NCBI GenBank assembly: GCA_913778505.1
Contig: CAJYWD010000029.1
Location: 62,001 to 126,000, forward strand
DNA length: 64,000 nt
Reading direction: 5' to 3'
Source of the DNA: an uncultured Chryseobacterium sp.
GTDB lineage: Bacteria > Bacteroidota > Bacteroidia > Flavobacteriales > Weeksellaceae
Shown here: positions 57,762-64,000 of the stretch, piece after piece
How the letters are laid out: each line of letters begins with the position of its first letter
Numbering within the stretch: position 1 is the stretch's first letter
Notes under the pieces: generated by a model
Told to the model about the DNA's origin: nothing
Database searches by the model: none
What the model saw: only the letters and a program-made list of their open reading frames with translations
Position numbers and translations under genes: made by a program

Positions 57762-59141
57762 TCATTTAGCAATTAATTCCCCACTATTAGCCAATGCTTT
57801 CCTCTTACTCAACCTCAAAAATCGAATGACCAAAAGAATGGCAGAAATCGTTAACCCGATTCCCAGCGCAATCCACATCCCGAAAGCGCCCATTTTCAAA
57901 GTCACACATAGAAAATAACCAGCCGGAATGGTGAACACCCAATAAGCTAAAAATGTTATCACACTCGGGATTTTCACATCCTGGATTCCTCTCAGGCAAC
58001 CTAAAGCTGTAACCTGGATTCCGTCTGACAATTGGAACAATGCAGCAATAATCATGAGTTTCGATGCTAAATTGATCACCAAAACATCGCTTTCTTTTGT
58101 GAAAAAGTGAGGCAGAACATTTCTGAAAAGTATAAACATCAAGCCGCAGAAACCCATATAAATCAAGGTTAATTTGAAATTATTGATACCGATTTTTCTC
58201 AATCCGTCAAAATCTTTTACACCCATTTTATTGCCAATCATTACCGTAGAAGCCACACTGAATCCAATGCAGAGATTGAAGGTGAATGAAGCCATAGAAA
58301 GTGCGATCTGATGCGAAGCAATGTCCGTTGAACTGATGAGTCCGCAGATGAATGCTGCGGCAGCAAATGCTGTGACTTCGAAGAACATCTGCAATGCGGT
58401 AGGCAGTCCGAGCTTAAACATTTTGCTGAACATCTCTTTAGTGAAGAGATTGATTTTCACTGAGAACTCTTTGATGTAACGTCTTGTTTTGGGCTCTTTT
58501 ACCAAAACATAATACAGGAAAGCCACCATAAAGATTCTCGCAAGAAGTGTTGCTAAAGCTGAACCCTGAACGCCCATTGCAGGCAATCCGAAAAGGCCTT
58601 TGATAAAGACATAATTCAGAATGATGTTAATGACATTCGCTATGATCGTAGCTTTCGTTACGCCAATGGTGAATGACAAACCTTCGGAAACTTCCCGTAA
58701 TGTCTGGAACATCATGAACGGAATCATTGTAAAAGCCATGATGCTGAGAAAACTGATCGTATTCGGGATAATTTCTTTCGGTTGATCCATGTGATAAATC
58801 AAAGGAAGTCCTGCTAATAAAAGGATCATCAGCAATGTTCCGATTCCAAGGTTAATGACAAATCCATGTCGGAAAACCGAATTAATAACATCGTGTTTCT
58901 TTTGAGAATTAGCTTCCGAAACCAATGGCGGAATTGCAAAAGAAAATCCCAACGCTAGTACGAAAATGGAAAAGAACAACGCATTTCCCAATGACACAGA
59001 TGCCAGAGCCTGAGCGCCTAAAAGTTTGCCCACAATTATGTTATCGAACAGGTTTACAGAGACTTGTCCCACCTGGGTGAGCATAACGGGAAGTGCCAGC
59101 TTCAGGCCTTCCCGGGTATATTGTTTATTTAAAAAGTTCAT
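57762..59141 (-). CDS. MATE-family multidrug/cation antiporter
   Basis: A 459-residue protein with about twelve hydrophobic segments in two related halves. The start is LKLALPVMLTQVGQVSVNLFDNIIVGKLLGAQALA in part (residues 14-46), the MatE signature with the conserved P and D/N residues. The second half begins near 245 (LGLPTALQMFFEVTAF). It should export cationic drugs or metabolites against Na+ or H+. Substrate unknown. Monocistronic. Confidence 0.9.
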   Translation of the reverse strand: MNFLNKQYTREGLKLALPVMLTQVGQVSVNLFDNIIVGKLLGAQALASVSLGNALFFSIFVLALGFSFAIPPLVSEANSQKKHDVINSVFRHGFVINLGIGTLLMILLLAGLPLIYHMDQPKEIIPNTISFLSIMAFTMIPFMMFQTLREVSEGLSFTIGVTKATIIANVINIILNYVFIKGLFGLPAMGVQGSALATLLARIFMVAFLYYVLVKEPKTRRYIKEFSVKINLFTKEMFSKMFKLGLPTALQMFFEVTAFAAAAFICGLISSTDIASHQIALSMASFTFNLCIGFSVASTVMIGNKMGVKDFDGLRKIGINNFKLTLIYMGFCGLMFILFRNVLPHFFTKESDVLVINLASKLMIIAALFQLSDGIQVTALGCLRGIQDVKIPSVITFLAYWVFTIPAGYFLCVTLKMGAFGMWIALGIGLTISAILLVIRFLRLSKRKALANSGELIAK

Positions 59142-59204
59142 TTTGTTTCATGTATTATTTTTATTAAAAGAAAGTTGTCTGCTTCAACTCTTCAGCTTAA
59201 TTCA

Positions 59205-59238
59205 TAAAAAACCGCCTCGCTGCAAAGAACGAGACGGC
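59205..59238 (-). terminator. Terminator of the sigma-54 activator gene
   Basis: Minus strand: CCGTCTCG/CGAGGCGG stem with one G-U pair, followed by T6. Confidence 0.68.
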
Positions 59239-59260
59239 TAAATATTTTATGTATTTAATC

Positions 59261-60445
59261 TCATTTCCTCACAAAATTAGCCACGTCATCTGCAGTCACA
59301 GGCTCTGCACCCAGGATGATAAGCCTTTCCACAACGTTTCTAAGTTCCCTGATGTTTCCGGTCCAGTCAAATTGCTGTAAAGCCTTAATGGCTTTTTCGT
59401 CAAATTTTTTAGCCGAAGAGCCGGCCTCGTTTGCAATCTGCTGCGTGAAATATTCTACAAGCAAAGGGATATCTTCCTTTCTGTCGTTCAGGGACGGTAC
59501 ATTGATTTCAATCACTGAAAGCCTGTGGAAAAGGTCTTCGCGGAATTTTCCTGCTTCAATTTCTTTAGTCAGATTCTTATTGGTGGCTGCAATAACACGC
59601 ACGTCCACTTTGATCTCTTTATCACTTCCCACTGGAGACACTTTGCTTTCCTGCAGAGCTCTCAAAACTTTGGCCTGAGCCACCAGACTCATATCTCCAA
59701 TTTCATCGAGGAAGATAGTTCCGCCATTGGCCTGCTCAAATTTCCCGGATTTATCTTTGATTGCGCCTGTAAAAGAACCTTTTACATGGCCAAATAATTC
59801 ACTTTCAATAAGTTCTGAAGGAATTGCTGCGCAGTTTACTTCAACCATTGGTCCTCTGGAGCGCTCACTTTGAGAATGGATTGCATGTGCCACCAATTCT
59901 TTCCCCGCACCGTTTGGTCCCGTAATCATCACTCTGGCATCGGATGGAGCCACTTTATCGATGATTTCTTGGATTCTTTTTAATGCAGAAGATTCACCCA
60001 CCATCTGGTATTTTTTGTTGACCTTCTTTTTCAGCTGAGAATTCTCCTGCTTCAGGTGTTTATTATCTTTGGCCAGGTTACCTTTATCCAACGCATTTTT
60101 AACGCTGGTAATCAGTCTGTTGATGTCAATTGGTTTTGAGATGAAGTCATAAGCGCCTTCTTTCAGACAGCTGACCGCAGTGTCGATATCGGCGTGGCCG
60201 GAAATCATCACAAATGTGGTGTCTGGCTTCAATTGCAAAGTCTGTTTCAGCAATTCTGTCCCGGACAGTTTCGGCATTTTGATGTCAGAAATAACCAAAG
60301 AAAAATCTTCTTTTTCAATGAATTTATAACCTTCAAGGCCGTCTTCCGCGATCTCGAAATGGTAATCTGGTAACTCGTCGGATAAAATACTGTGTAGAAC
60401 TCCGGAAATGGCTTTTTCGTCTTCTACGATTAAGATTTTCTGCAT
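59261..60445 (-). CDS. NtrC-type response regulator lacking a DNA-binding domain
   Basis: A 394-residue protein. Receiver domain (1-118) with the phospho-acceptor Asp in LVISDIKMPKLSG near residue 53 and Lys in FISKPID. An AAA+ domain (about 145-375): Walker A ITGPNGAGKELVA (Asn-Gly variant of the usual ESGTGKE), the sigma-54 contact loop GSFTGA, Walker B GTIFLDEIGDM and the arginine-finger region GKFREDLFHRLSV. It stops at VTADDVANFVRK, without the Fis-type HTH that most NtrC relatives have, so it must act from solution or through a partner. No sensor kinase is adjacent. The ATG at 60445 lies 7 bases after the -7 element, so the mRNA is probably leaderless. Confidence 0.88.
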   Translation of the reverse strand: MQKILIVEDEKAISGVLHSILSDELPDYHFEIAEDGLEGYKFIEKEDFSLVISDIKMPKLSGTELLKQTLQLKPDTTFVMISGHADIDTAVSCLKEGAYDFISKPIDINRLITSVKNALDKGNLAKDNKHLKQENSQLKKKVNKKYQMVGESSALKRIQEIIDKVAPSDARVMITGPNGAGKELVAHAIHSQSERSRGPMVEVNCAAIPSELIESELFGHVKGSFTGAIKDKSGKFEQANGGTIFLDEIGDMSLVAQAKVLRALQESKVSPVGSDKEIKVDVRVIAATNKNLTKEIEAGKFREDLFHRLSVIEINVPSLNDRKEDIPLLVEYFTQQIANEAGSSAKKFDEKAIKALQQFDWTGNIRELRNVVERLIILGAEPVTADDVANFVRK

Positions 60446-60451
60446 AGGTTG

Positions 60452-60459
60452 CAAAGATA
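60452..60459 (-). promoter_or_regulatory. -7 element of the sigma-54 activator gene
   Basis: TATCTTTG on the minus strand. Its last base is seven positions from the A of the ATG, which places the transcript start at or next to the start codon. Confidence 0.55.
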
Positions 60460-60528
60460 AGGATTTTAGATTTCGTAATATTAATTAATTACGATTGTTT
60501 GTTTTAAAGATTGAAAATTGGACAACTT

Positions 60529-61170
60529 CTAAACAAAAATCGTACTAAGAATGCGGGAAACCTGTTTGGCCCTGGTCACTGGAAAGAGATGTGTGGCATT
60601 GGCAATAATAAAATCAGGTGCGGAATTTTTTACCGGGAATACAATATCTTTATCAGCAAGAATCTGAATGACATCGGGAAGCTTCTCAAATTTCCACCGG
60701 GTGATCTGATTCATGGACCATTTTAGGTAGTAAGGATCTTTGACCCGGAAATACTGCATAAGATTGGCATTTTTGCTGTCCAATATTTTTTTGAGAAATG
60801 CATACATAATGGTGCTCGATTCTCCAAAAAACCGCTGTGGGATATACCGGATGGCATTGGTTGTAGCACCTGCGCGGATAAGTCTGGATTTTTCACTATC
60901 GCTGCGGATGCTGCCCAGGATCACTATTTTTTTTGCGGGTTTTATTTTATGAATTTCCTGAACGATAAATCCTCCGAATGAATAACCCATGAGATAAAAA
61001 TCTTCTGAGGTATCAATCTTTGCAGCCATTCTCAAAACGTAGTGCCGGAAATCCTCATCTTTCTCCGGCATCAGCCAGGGCAGATGAATCGGGTCGATAT
61101 TTGGATTGTATGTGAGTTTTTCAAGAACTTTTTCGTCGCCGCCTAATCCGCTTATGATGTATAATTTCAT
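60529..61170 (-). CDS. Alpha/beta hydrolase
   Basis: A 213-residue protein. N-terminal MKLYIISGLGGDEKVLEKL, nucleophile elbow LMGYSFGGFIVQEI near residue 62 and a likely catalytic His in IIANATHLFPVTRAKQ near 196. No signal peptide. Substrate unknown; it resembles small esterase/lipase-like proteins. Monocistronic. Confidence 0.8.
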   Translation of the reverse strand: MKLYIISGLGGDEKVLEKLTYNPNIDPIHLPWLMPEKDEDFRHYVLRMAAKIDTSEDFYLMGYSFGGFIVQEIHKIKPAKKIVILGSIRSDSEKSRLIRAGATTNAIRYIPQRFFGESSTIMYAFLKKILDSKNANLMQYFRVKDPYYLKWSMNQITRWKFEKLPDVIQILADKDIVFPVKNSAPDFIIANATHLFPVTRAKQVSRILSTIFV

Positions 61171-61213
61171 GTCGTAAAAATTTCAAGTGTGCTTTTTTGT
61201 CAAAATTAGCAAC

Positions 61214-61250
61214 AAAAAAAAGAGCAGAAAAAATTCTGCTCTCAAAAAAT
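61214..61250 (-). terminator. Terminator of the YceI gene
   Basis: AGAGCAGAA/TTCTGCTCT 9-bp stem with a four-base loop; the minus-strand side is followed by T8. Confidence 0.75.
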
Positions 61251-61267
61251 TGTTCGATGCCCGAAAA

Positions 61268-61834
61268 TTATTTAGCGCTGATCTTTACTTTCAAATCCAC
61301 ATCGTCTTTTACCAAAACATCCTGCATTGTAGATTTGTAAGCTATATCAAATTTCTGTCTGTCGAAAGAGAATTTGTCGGATTCCAACGTCACTACGCCA
61401 TTATTGGCTGTGATTTTGGCTGGAAAAGAGACAGGATTGGTTTTTCCTTTTACCGTCAGGTTTCCGCTAACCACGAAGTTGTAATCTTTATTGGAATTCT
61501 TCTTTACAGAAGTGATTTTGTACGTTGCTGTAGGGTATTTCTCTACCTCGAAGAAATCTCCGTTTTTAAGGTGTCCGTTCAGCTTTCCTTGGTACTCGCC
61601 GGAAAGATCAGTGGAGTTGATGGACGTCATATCCAAAACAAAATCTCCGTCTACCACGGCACCATTCTTAAGGATCAGATTACCAGACTTTACATTGACA
61701 GTACCGTCATGGGAAGACGCTTCTGTTTTTGCGATTTTATAACCCCACCAGTGCACATCGGAACTGATTACTTTTTTTGTTTGTCCGAAAGCAAGTCCGC
61801 TTGCCAAAACTGCCAGTAATAATACTTTTTTCAT
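61268..61834 (-). CDS. YceI-family periplasmic lipid-binding protein
   Basis: A 188-residue protein with signal peptide 1-18 (ends LAFGQ) and a lipocalin-like YceI barrel: SDVHWWGYKIAKTEASSHDG, VDGDFVLDMTSINSTDL and NLTVKGKTNPVSFPA. The family binds polyisoprenoids or related lipids. Monocistronic with a minus-strand TAGATTTG promoter element upstream. Confidence 0.88.
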   Translation of the reverse strand: MKKVLLLAVLASGLAFGQTKKVISSDVHWWGYKIAKTEASSHDGTVNVKSGNLILKNGAVVDGDFVLDMTSINSTDLSGEYQGKLNGHLKNGDFFEVEKYPTATYKITSVKKNSNKDYNFVVSGNLTVKGKTNPVSFPAKITANNGVVTLESDKFSFDRQKFDIAYKSTMQDVLVKDDVDLKVKISAK

Positions 61835-61854
61835 TGTTTTAAAAATTAGTGATG

Positions 61855-61862
61855 CAAATCTA
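61855..61862 (-). promoter_or_regulatory. -7 element of the YceI gene
   Basis: TAGATTTG on the minus strand, 20 bases before the ATG. Confidence 0.5.
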
Positions 61863-61922
61863 ATTAGAATGGTTTAAAATTAAAATTGATGTATGATAAG
61901 TTTTTTATACAACATGCAACAT

Positions 61923-63176
61923 TTATTTTTTTCTGAAGAAATTACTTTTATTTTTTGGTTTTTTGTAACCGATGTTTTCTTTGGCCTGAGGCTTTGGTCT
62001 TGGCGTGAATGGCTTATTATTACTATCACGTTTCTGCTCCACAAGATTTTCTGTATGGAACGGATGATCCTTGACGACAGGGATTTTTTTGCCGATAAGT
62101 TTTTCTGTGCTTCTGAGGTTTGCCAGATCCAGACCGTCTACGAAGGAGAAGGAAGTGCCCTCTGAACCTGCTCTTCCTGTCCGGCCAATGCGGTGGACGT
62201 ACGTTTCGGAAACATCAGACAGCTCATAATTTACCACATATTTCAATTCGTCTATATCAATTCCTCTGGCGGCAATATCGGTGGCTACCAGGACCCTTGT
62301 TTTTTTAGATTTAAAATTGCTGAGCGCATTTTGTCTCGCATTCTGCGATTTGTTTCCATGAATGGCTTCGGCTGAAATTTTTGAGGCATTCAGCTTCCTG
62401 GCGATCTTATCCGCGCCATGTTTGGTTCTGGAAAACACAAGAACCTGATCCAGCTTCTGATTCTGTAGCAGGTGAATCAAAAGATCATTCTTATCATCTT
62501 TCTCCACAAAATATATACTTTGCTGGATGGTATCTGCAGTGGAAGAAACAGGCGCAACTTCCACTTTAACTGGATTTACCAAAATTTCTGAAGCCAGTTT
62601 GGCAATTTCGGTCGGCATGGTGGCAGAGAAAAACAGGTTCTGTCTTTTGGCGGGCAAGAGTTTCAGAATTTTCTTCACATCATGGACAAAGCCCATGTCC
62701 AGCATACGGTCTGCCTCGTCCAGAACAAAAATTTCAAGTTGATTGATCTTGATGATGCCTTGGGCGATAAAATCCAGCAGCCTGCCCGGTGTTGCGATCA
62801 GAATGTCAACACCCTTTTTGATCTGCTGCTCTTGCTGATGCTGTTTCACGCCACCAAAAATGACCAGTGATTTCAGTTTCAGATGCTGTCCGTATGCCTG
62901 AAAATTTTCCTCGATCTGAATTGCCAACTCTCTTGTAGGCGTCAGGATCAGCGCTTTGATATGCCTGGAAGCCTGATTTTTTTCGGCAAGATTCTGTAGG
63001 ATAGGAATAGCAAAAGCGGCTGTTTTTCCGGTGCCTGTCTGCGCACTGCCTAGAAGATCTTTTTTCTGCAGAATAGATGGAATTGCTTTTTGCTGTATTG
63101 GAGTTGGCTGCTCATAGCCTTGTTTTTTTAGAGCGTCTAATATTGGCTTGATTAAGCCTAATTCTTCGAATTTCAA
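61923..63176 (-). CDS. rhlE: DEAD-box RNA helicase, RhlE-like
   Basis: A 417-residue ATP-dependent RNA helicase for ribosome assembly and mRNA turnover. Q motif PTPIQQKAIP near residue 22, Walker A AQTGTGKTAAF, Ia PTRELAIQ, Ib TPGRLLDF, II DEAD near 152, III SAT near 183, IV LVFSRTKHGADK, V ATDIAARGIDI and VI HRIGRTGRAG near 330. The basic tail (about 370-417, KPKNKSNFFRKK) binds RNA. The promoter at 63237 is followed at once by a terminator-like hairpin. Confidence 0.93.
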   Translation of the reverse strand: MKFEELGLIKPILDALKKQGYEQPTPIQQKAIPSILQKKDLLGSAQTGTGKTAAFAIPILQNLAEKNQASRHIKALILTPTRELAIQIEENFQAYGQHLKLKSLVIFGGVKQHQQEQQIKKGVDILIATPGRLLDFIAQGIIKINQLEIFVLDEADRMLDMGFVHDVKKILKLLPAKRQNLFFSATMPTEIAKLASEILVNPVKVEVAPVSSTADTIQQSIYFVEKDDKNDLLIHLLQNQKLDQVLVFSRTKHGADKIARKLNASKISAEAIHGNKSQNARQNALSNFKSKKTRVLVATDIAARGIDIDELKYVVNYELSDVSETYVHRIGRTGRAGSEGTSFSFVDGLDLANLRSTEKLIGKKIPVVKDHPFHTENLVEQKRDSNNKPFTPRPKPQAKENIGYKKPKNKSNFFRKK

Positions 63177-63195
63177 ATGAAAATGTTTTAAATTA

Positions 63196-63230
63196 AAATA
63201 AAAAAATTCCTTCCGTCAAGAAGGAATTTG
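63196..63230 (-). terminator. Hairpin between the DUF6438 gene and rhlE
   Basis: AAATTCCTT/AAGGAATTT 9-bp stem with eight-base loop and T7 on the minus strand. It fits a terminator for the upstream DUF6438 gene, but it also lies just downstream of the rhlE promoter element. Confidence 0.7.
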
Positions 63231-63236
63231 ATTTTG

Positions 63237-63244
63237 CAAAGGTA
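63237..63244 (-). promoter_or_regulatory. -7 element of rhlE
   Basis: TACCTTTG on the minus strand, 61 bases before the rhlE ATG. Predicted transcripts would start at about 63230, the first base of the hairpin. Confidence 0.5.
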
Positions 63245-63264
63245 ACCTATTTATAATAAAGTTG

Positions 63265-63750
63265 TTAATTAACTTTTTTCCAGCTCTGTTTTTCCTTCAG
63301 CTCCGTGATAAATTTCTGAAGATCTGTCAGTTTTTGAGGCTTTTCTCCTGCGGACATAGCAATGTCTTTCATTGTTCCATTTGCGTATTTAATTCTCAGA
63401 TTATTTTTGGAAGCATCCATAATTCTCTCATCTATGTAGCTATCCTTCAAAGTTTTGATATCTGCTGCGTCTACCATTGCCACCAGTTGATCGTAGTCTG
63501 CTTTTGACAGTGTAGTCTGGAAAGTACCTTCTCTTGGTTTATTAAAATCATCTTTGGTCCCACCTTCTGTAAAATTAAAATGTTCGGCTTCCAGAACTGC
63601 TTTACGATCCGGACTTACTGTAAATTTATATATAGGACAAAACCCGAAGCATGGACCTGCTTGATATTCGATCATAGAATATTGGGCATTTTGAGATGTT
63701 GCACAAGACATCAGACCAAGAATTGCCAGAAGGCTGAACAGATATTTCAT
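63265..63750 (-). CDS. DUF6438-type lipoprotein
   Basis: A 161-residue lipoprotein with signal MKYLFSLLAILGLMSC (Cys 16). The mature part begins YSMIEYQAGPCFGFCPIYKFTVSPD; the GPCFGxCPxY motif is diagnostic of DUF6438. The two Cys may form a disulfide. No function is known. Its stop is followed by the hairpin at 63196-63230. Confidence 0.8.
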   Translation of the reverse strand: MKYLFSLLAILGLMSCATSQNAQYSMIEYQAGPCFGFCPIYKFTVSPDRKAVLEAEHFNFTEGGTKDDFNKPREGTFQTTLSKADYDQLVAMVDAADIKTLKDSYIDERIMDASKNNLRIKYANGTMKDIAMSAGEKPQKLTDLQKFITELKEKQSWKKVN

Positions 63751-63797
63751 TTTAAATTTTTCTCAGATCTCTTCAATTATTATTCCGTAATAAAATC

Positions 63798-64000
63798 TTA
63801 GCCGTGCAATTTTTTCCAGATGGCATCTTTCAGTTCCTGCAGACCTTCGCCTGTAACGCCTGAGAAGAATAGTGGTTGACGGTTTTCCGGGAACTCAGCT
63901 GCAATTTCTTTTTTAAGTTCATCATCCAGAAGATCCGATTTGGATACAGAAAGAATGAAATCCTTATCTACCAATTCCGGATTATATTCTTTCAGCTCAT
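63798..64000 (-). CDS. obg: GTPase Obg (C-terminal end only)
   Basis: The last 67 residues are visible: LSVSKSDLLDDELKKEIAAE carries the G4-type SKSD motif, and FFSGVTGEGLQELKDAIWK the G5-type SGVTGEG. This is the end of the G domain of an Obg/CgtA GTPase without a C-terminal extension. The rest lies beyond the right edge. Confidence 0.82.
   Translation of the reverse strand, partial: ELKEYNPELVDKDFILSVSKSDLLDDELKKEIAAEFPENRQPLFFSGVTGEGLQELKDAIWKKLHG

Noticed and set aside
57762-60454. MATE pump and sigma-54 activator as one operon
   Set aside because: A terminator (59205-59238) follows the activator gene and lies between the two.

Overview
The window is chromosomal DNA of a flavobacterium (Bacteroidota, most likely Weeksellaceae, Chryseobacterium-like). 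Evidence: TAnnTTTG-type -7 promoter elements, type IX secretion C-terminal domains, a DUF2723 membrane protein, a TonB receptor with a carboxypeptidase-like N-terminal domain, A-rich leaders without strong Shine-Dalgarno sites, and protein sequences typical of that family. I see no transposase, integrase, phage module or CRISPR array; the gene content is mostly core.

Layout. 1-5.4 kb: a DUF2723 protein cut by the left edge, a 0.6 kb heptanucleotide-repeat island, a DUF1697 gene, and an XRE-type regulator gene whose upstream region holds ten 21-bp repeats. 5.4-13.2 kb: kdsA, a TonB receptor, an NlpC/P60 protein, an O-methyltransferase, an OmpA lipoprotein and tilS. 13.2-18.9 kb: dsbD, a lone exbD, a lipoprotein, then a tight hydrolase-acyltransferase-DUF1304 run. 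18.9-23.3 kb: a LipL32-family protein, a DHH phosphoesterase, a small T9SS protein, era and a DoxX protein. 23.6-26.6 kb: a lysine catabolic pair (ALDH7-type dehydrogenase and lysine 6-aminotransferase). 27-30.9 kb: tRNA-Ala, an LTA-synthase-like protein, NlpC and dapD. 31-35 kb: four overlapping glycan genes (GT87, GT2, deacetylase, GT4). 35-40 kb: a YggS-type protein, lpd, aroB and two tandem beta-barrel proteins. 40-51 kb: a T9SS reprolysin-like protease, a 1991-residue alpha-2-macroglobulin, a UbiA-like protein and a BamA-like barrel. 51-55.7 kb: a toxin-antitoxin pair translationally coupled to recF, an unknown exported protein, cdd, arfB, menE and tRNA-Gln. 55.8-64 kb: argS, a MATE pump, an HTH-less sigma-54 activator, a hydrolase, YceI, RhlE, a DUF6438 lipoprotein and the end of obg.

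The most unusual feature is a recurring class of short arrays, nearly all with a 7-bp period, but with different unit sequences. They make up the island at 3.28-3.89 kb, lie just before the start codons of kdsA, lat, dapD and the O-methyltransferase, and occur in frame inside the macroglobulin, menE and perhaps tilS. One composite, an exact 23-mer followed by ACCnACn heptamers, is found both between genes (35016-35083) and inside the macroglobulin gene (45685-45749). Together with the 21-bp array beside its own HTH gene, these are the best candidates for undescribed biology here. Function is inferred throughout; only the sequence patterns themselves are observed.
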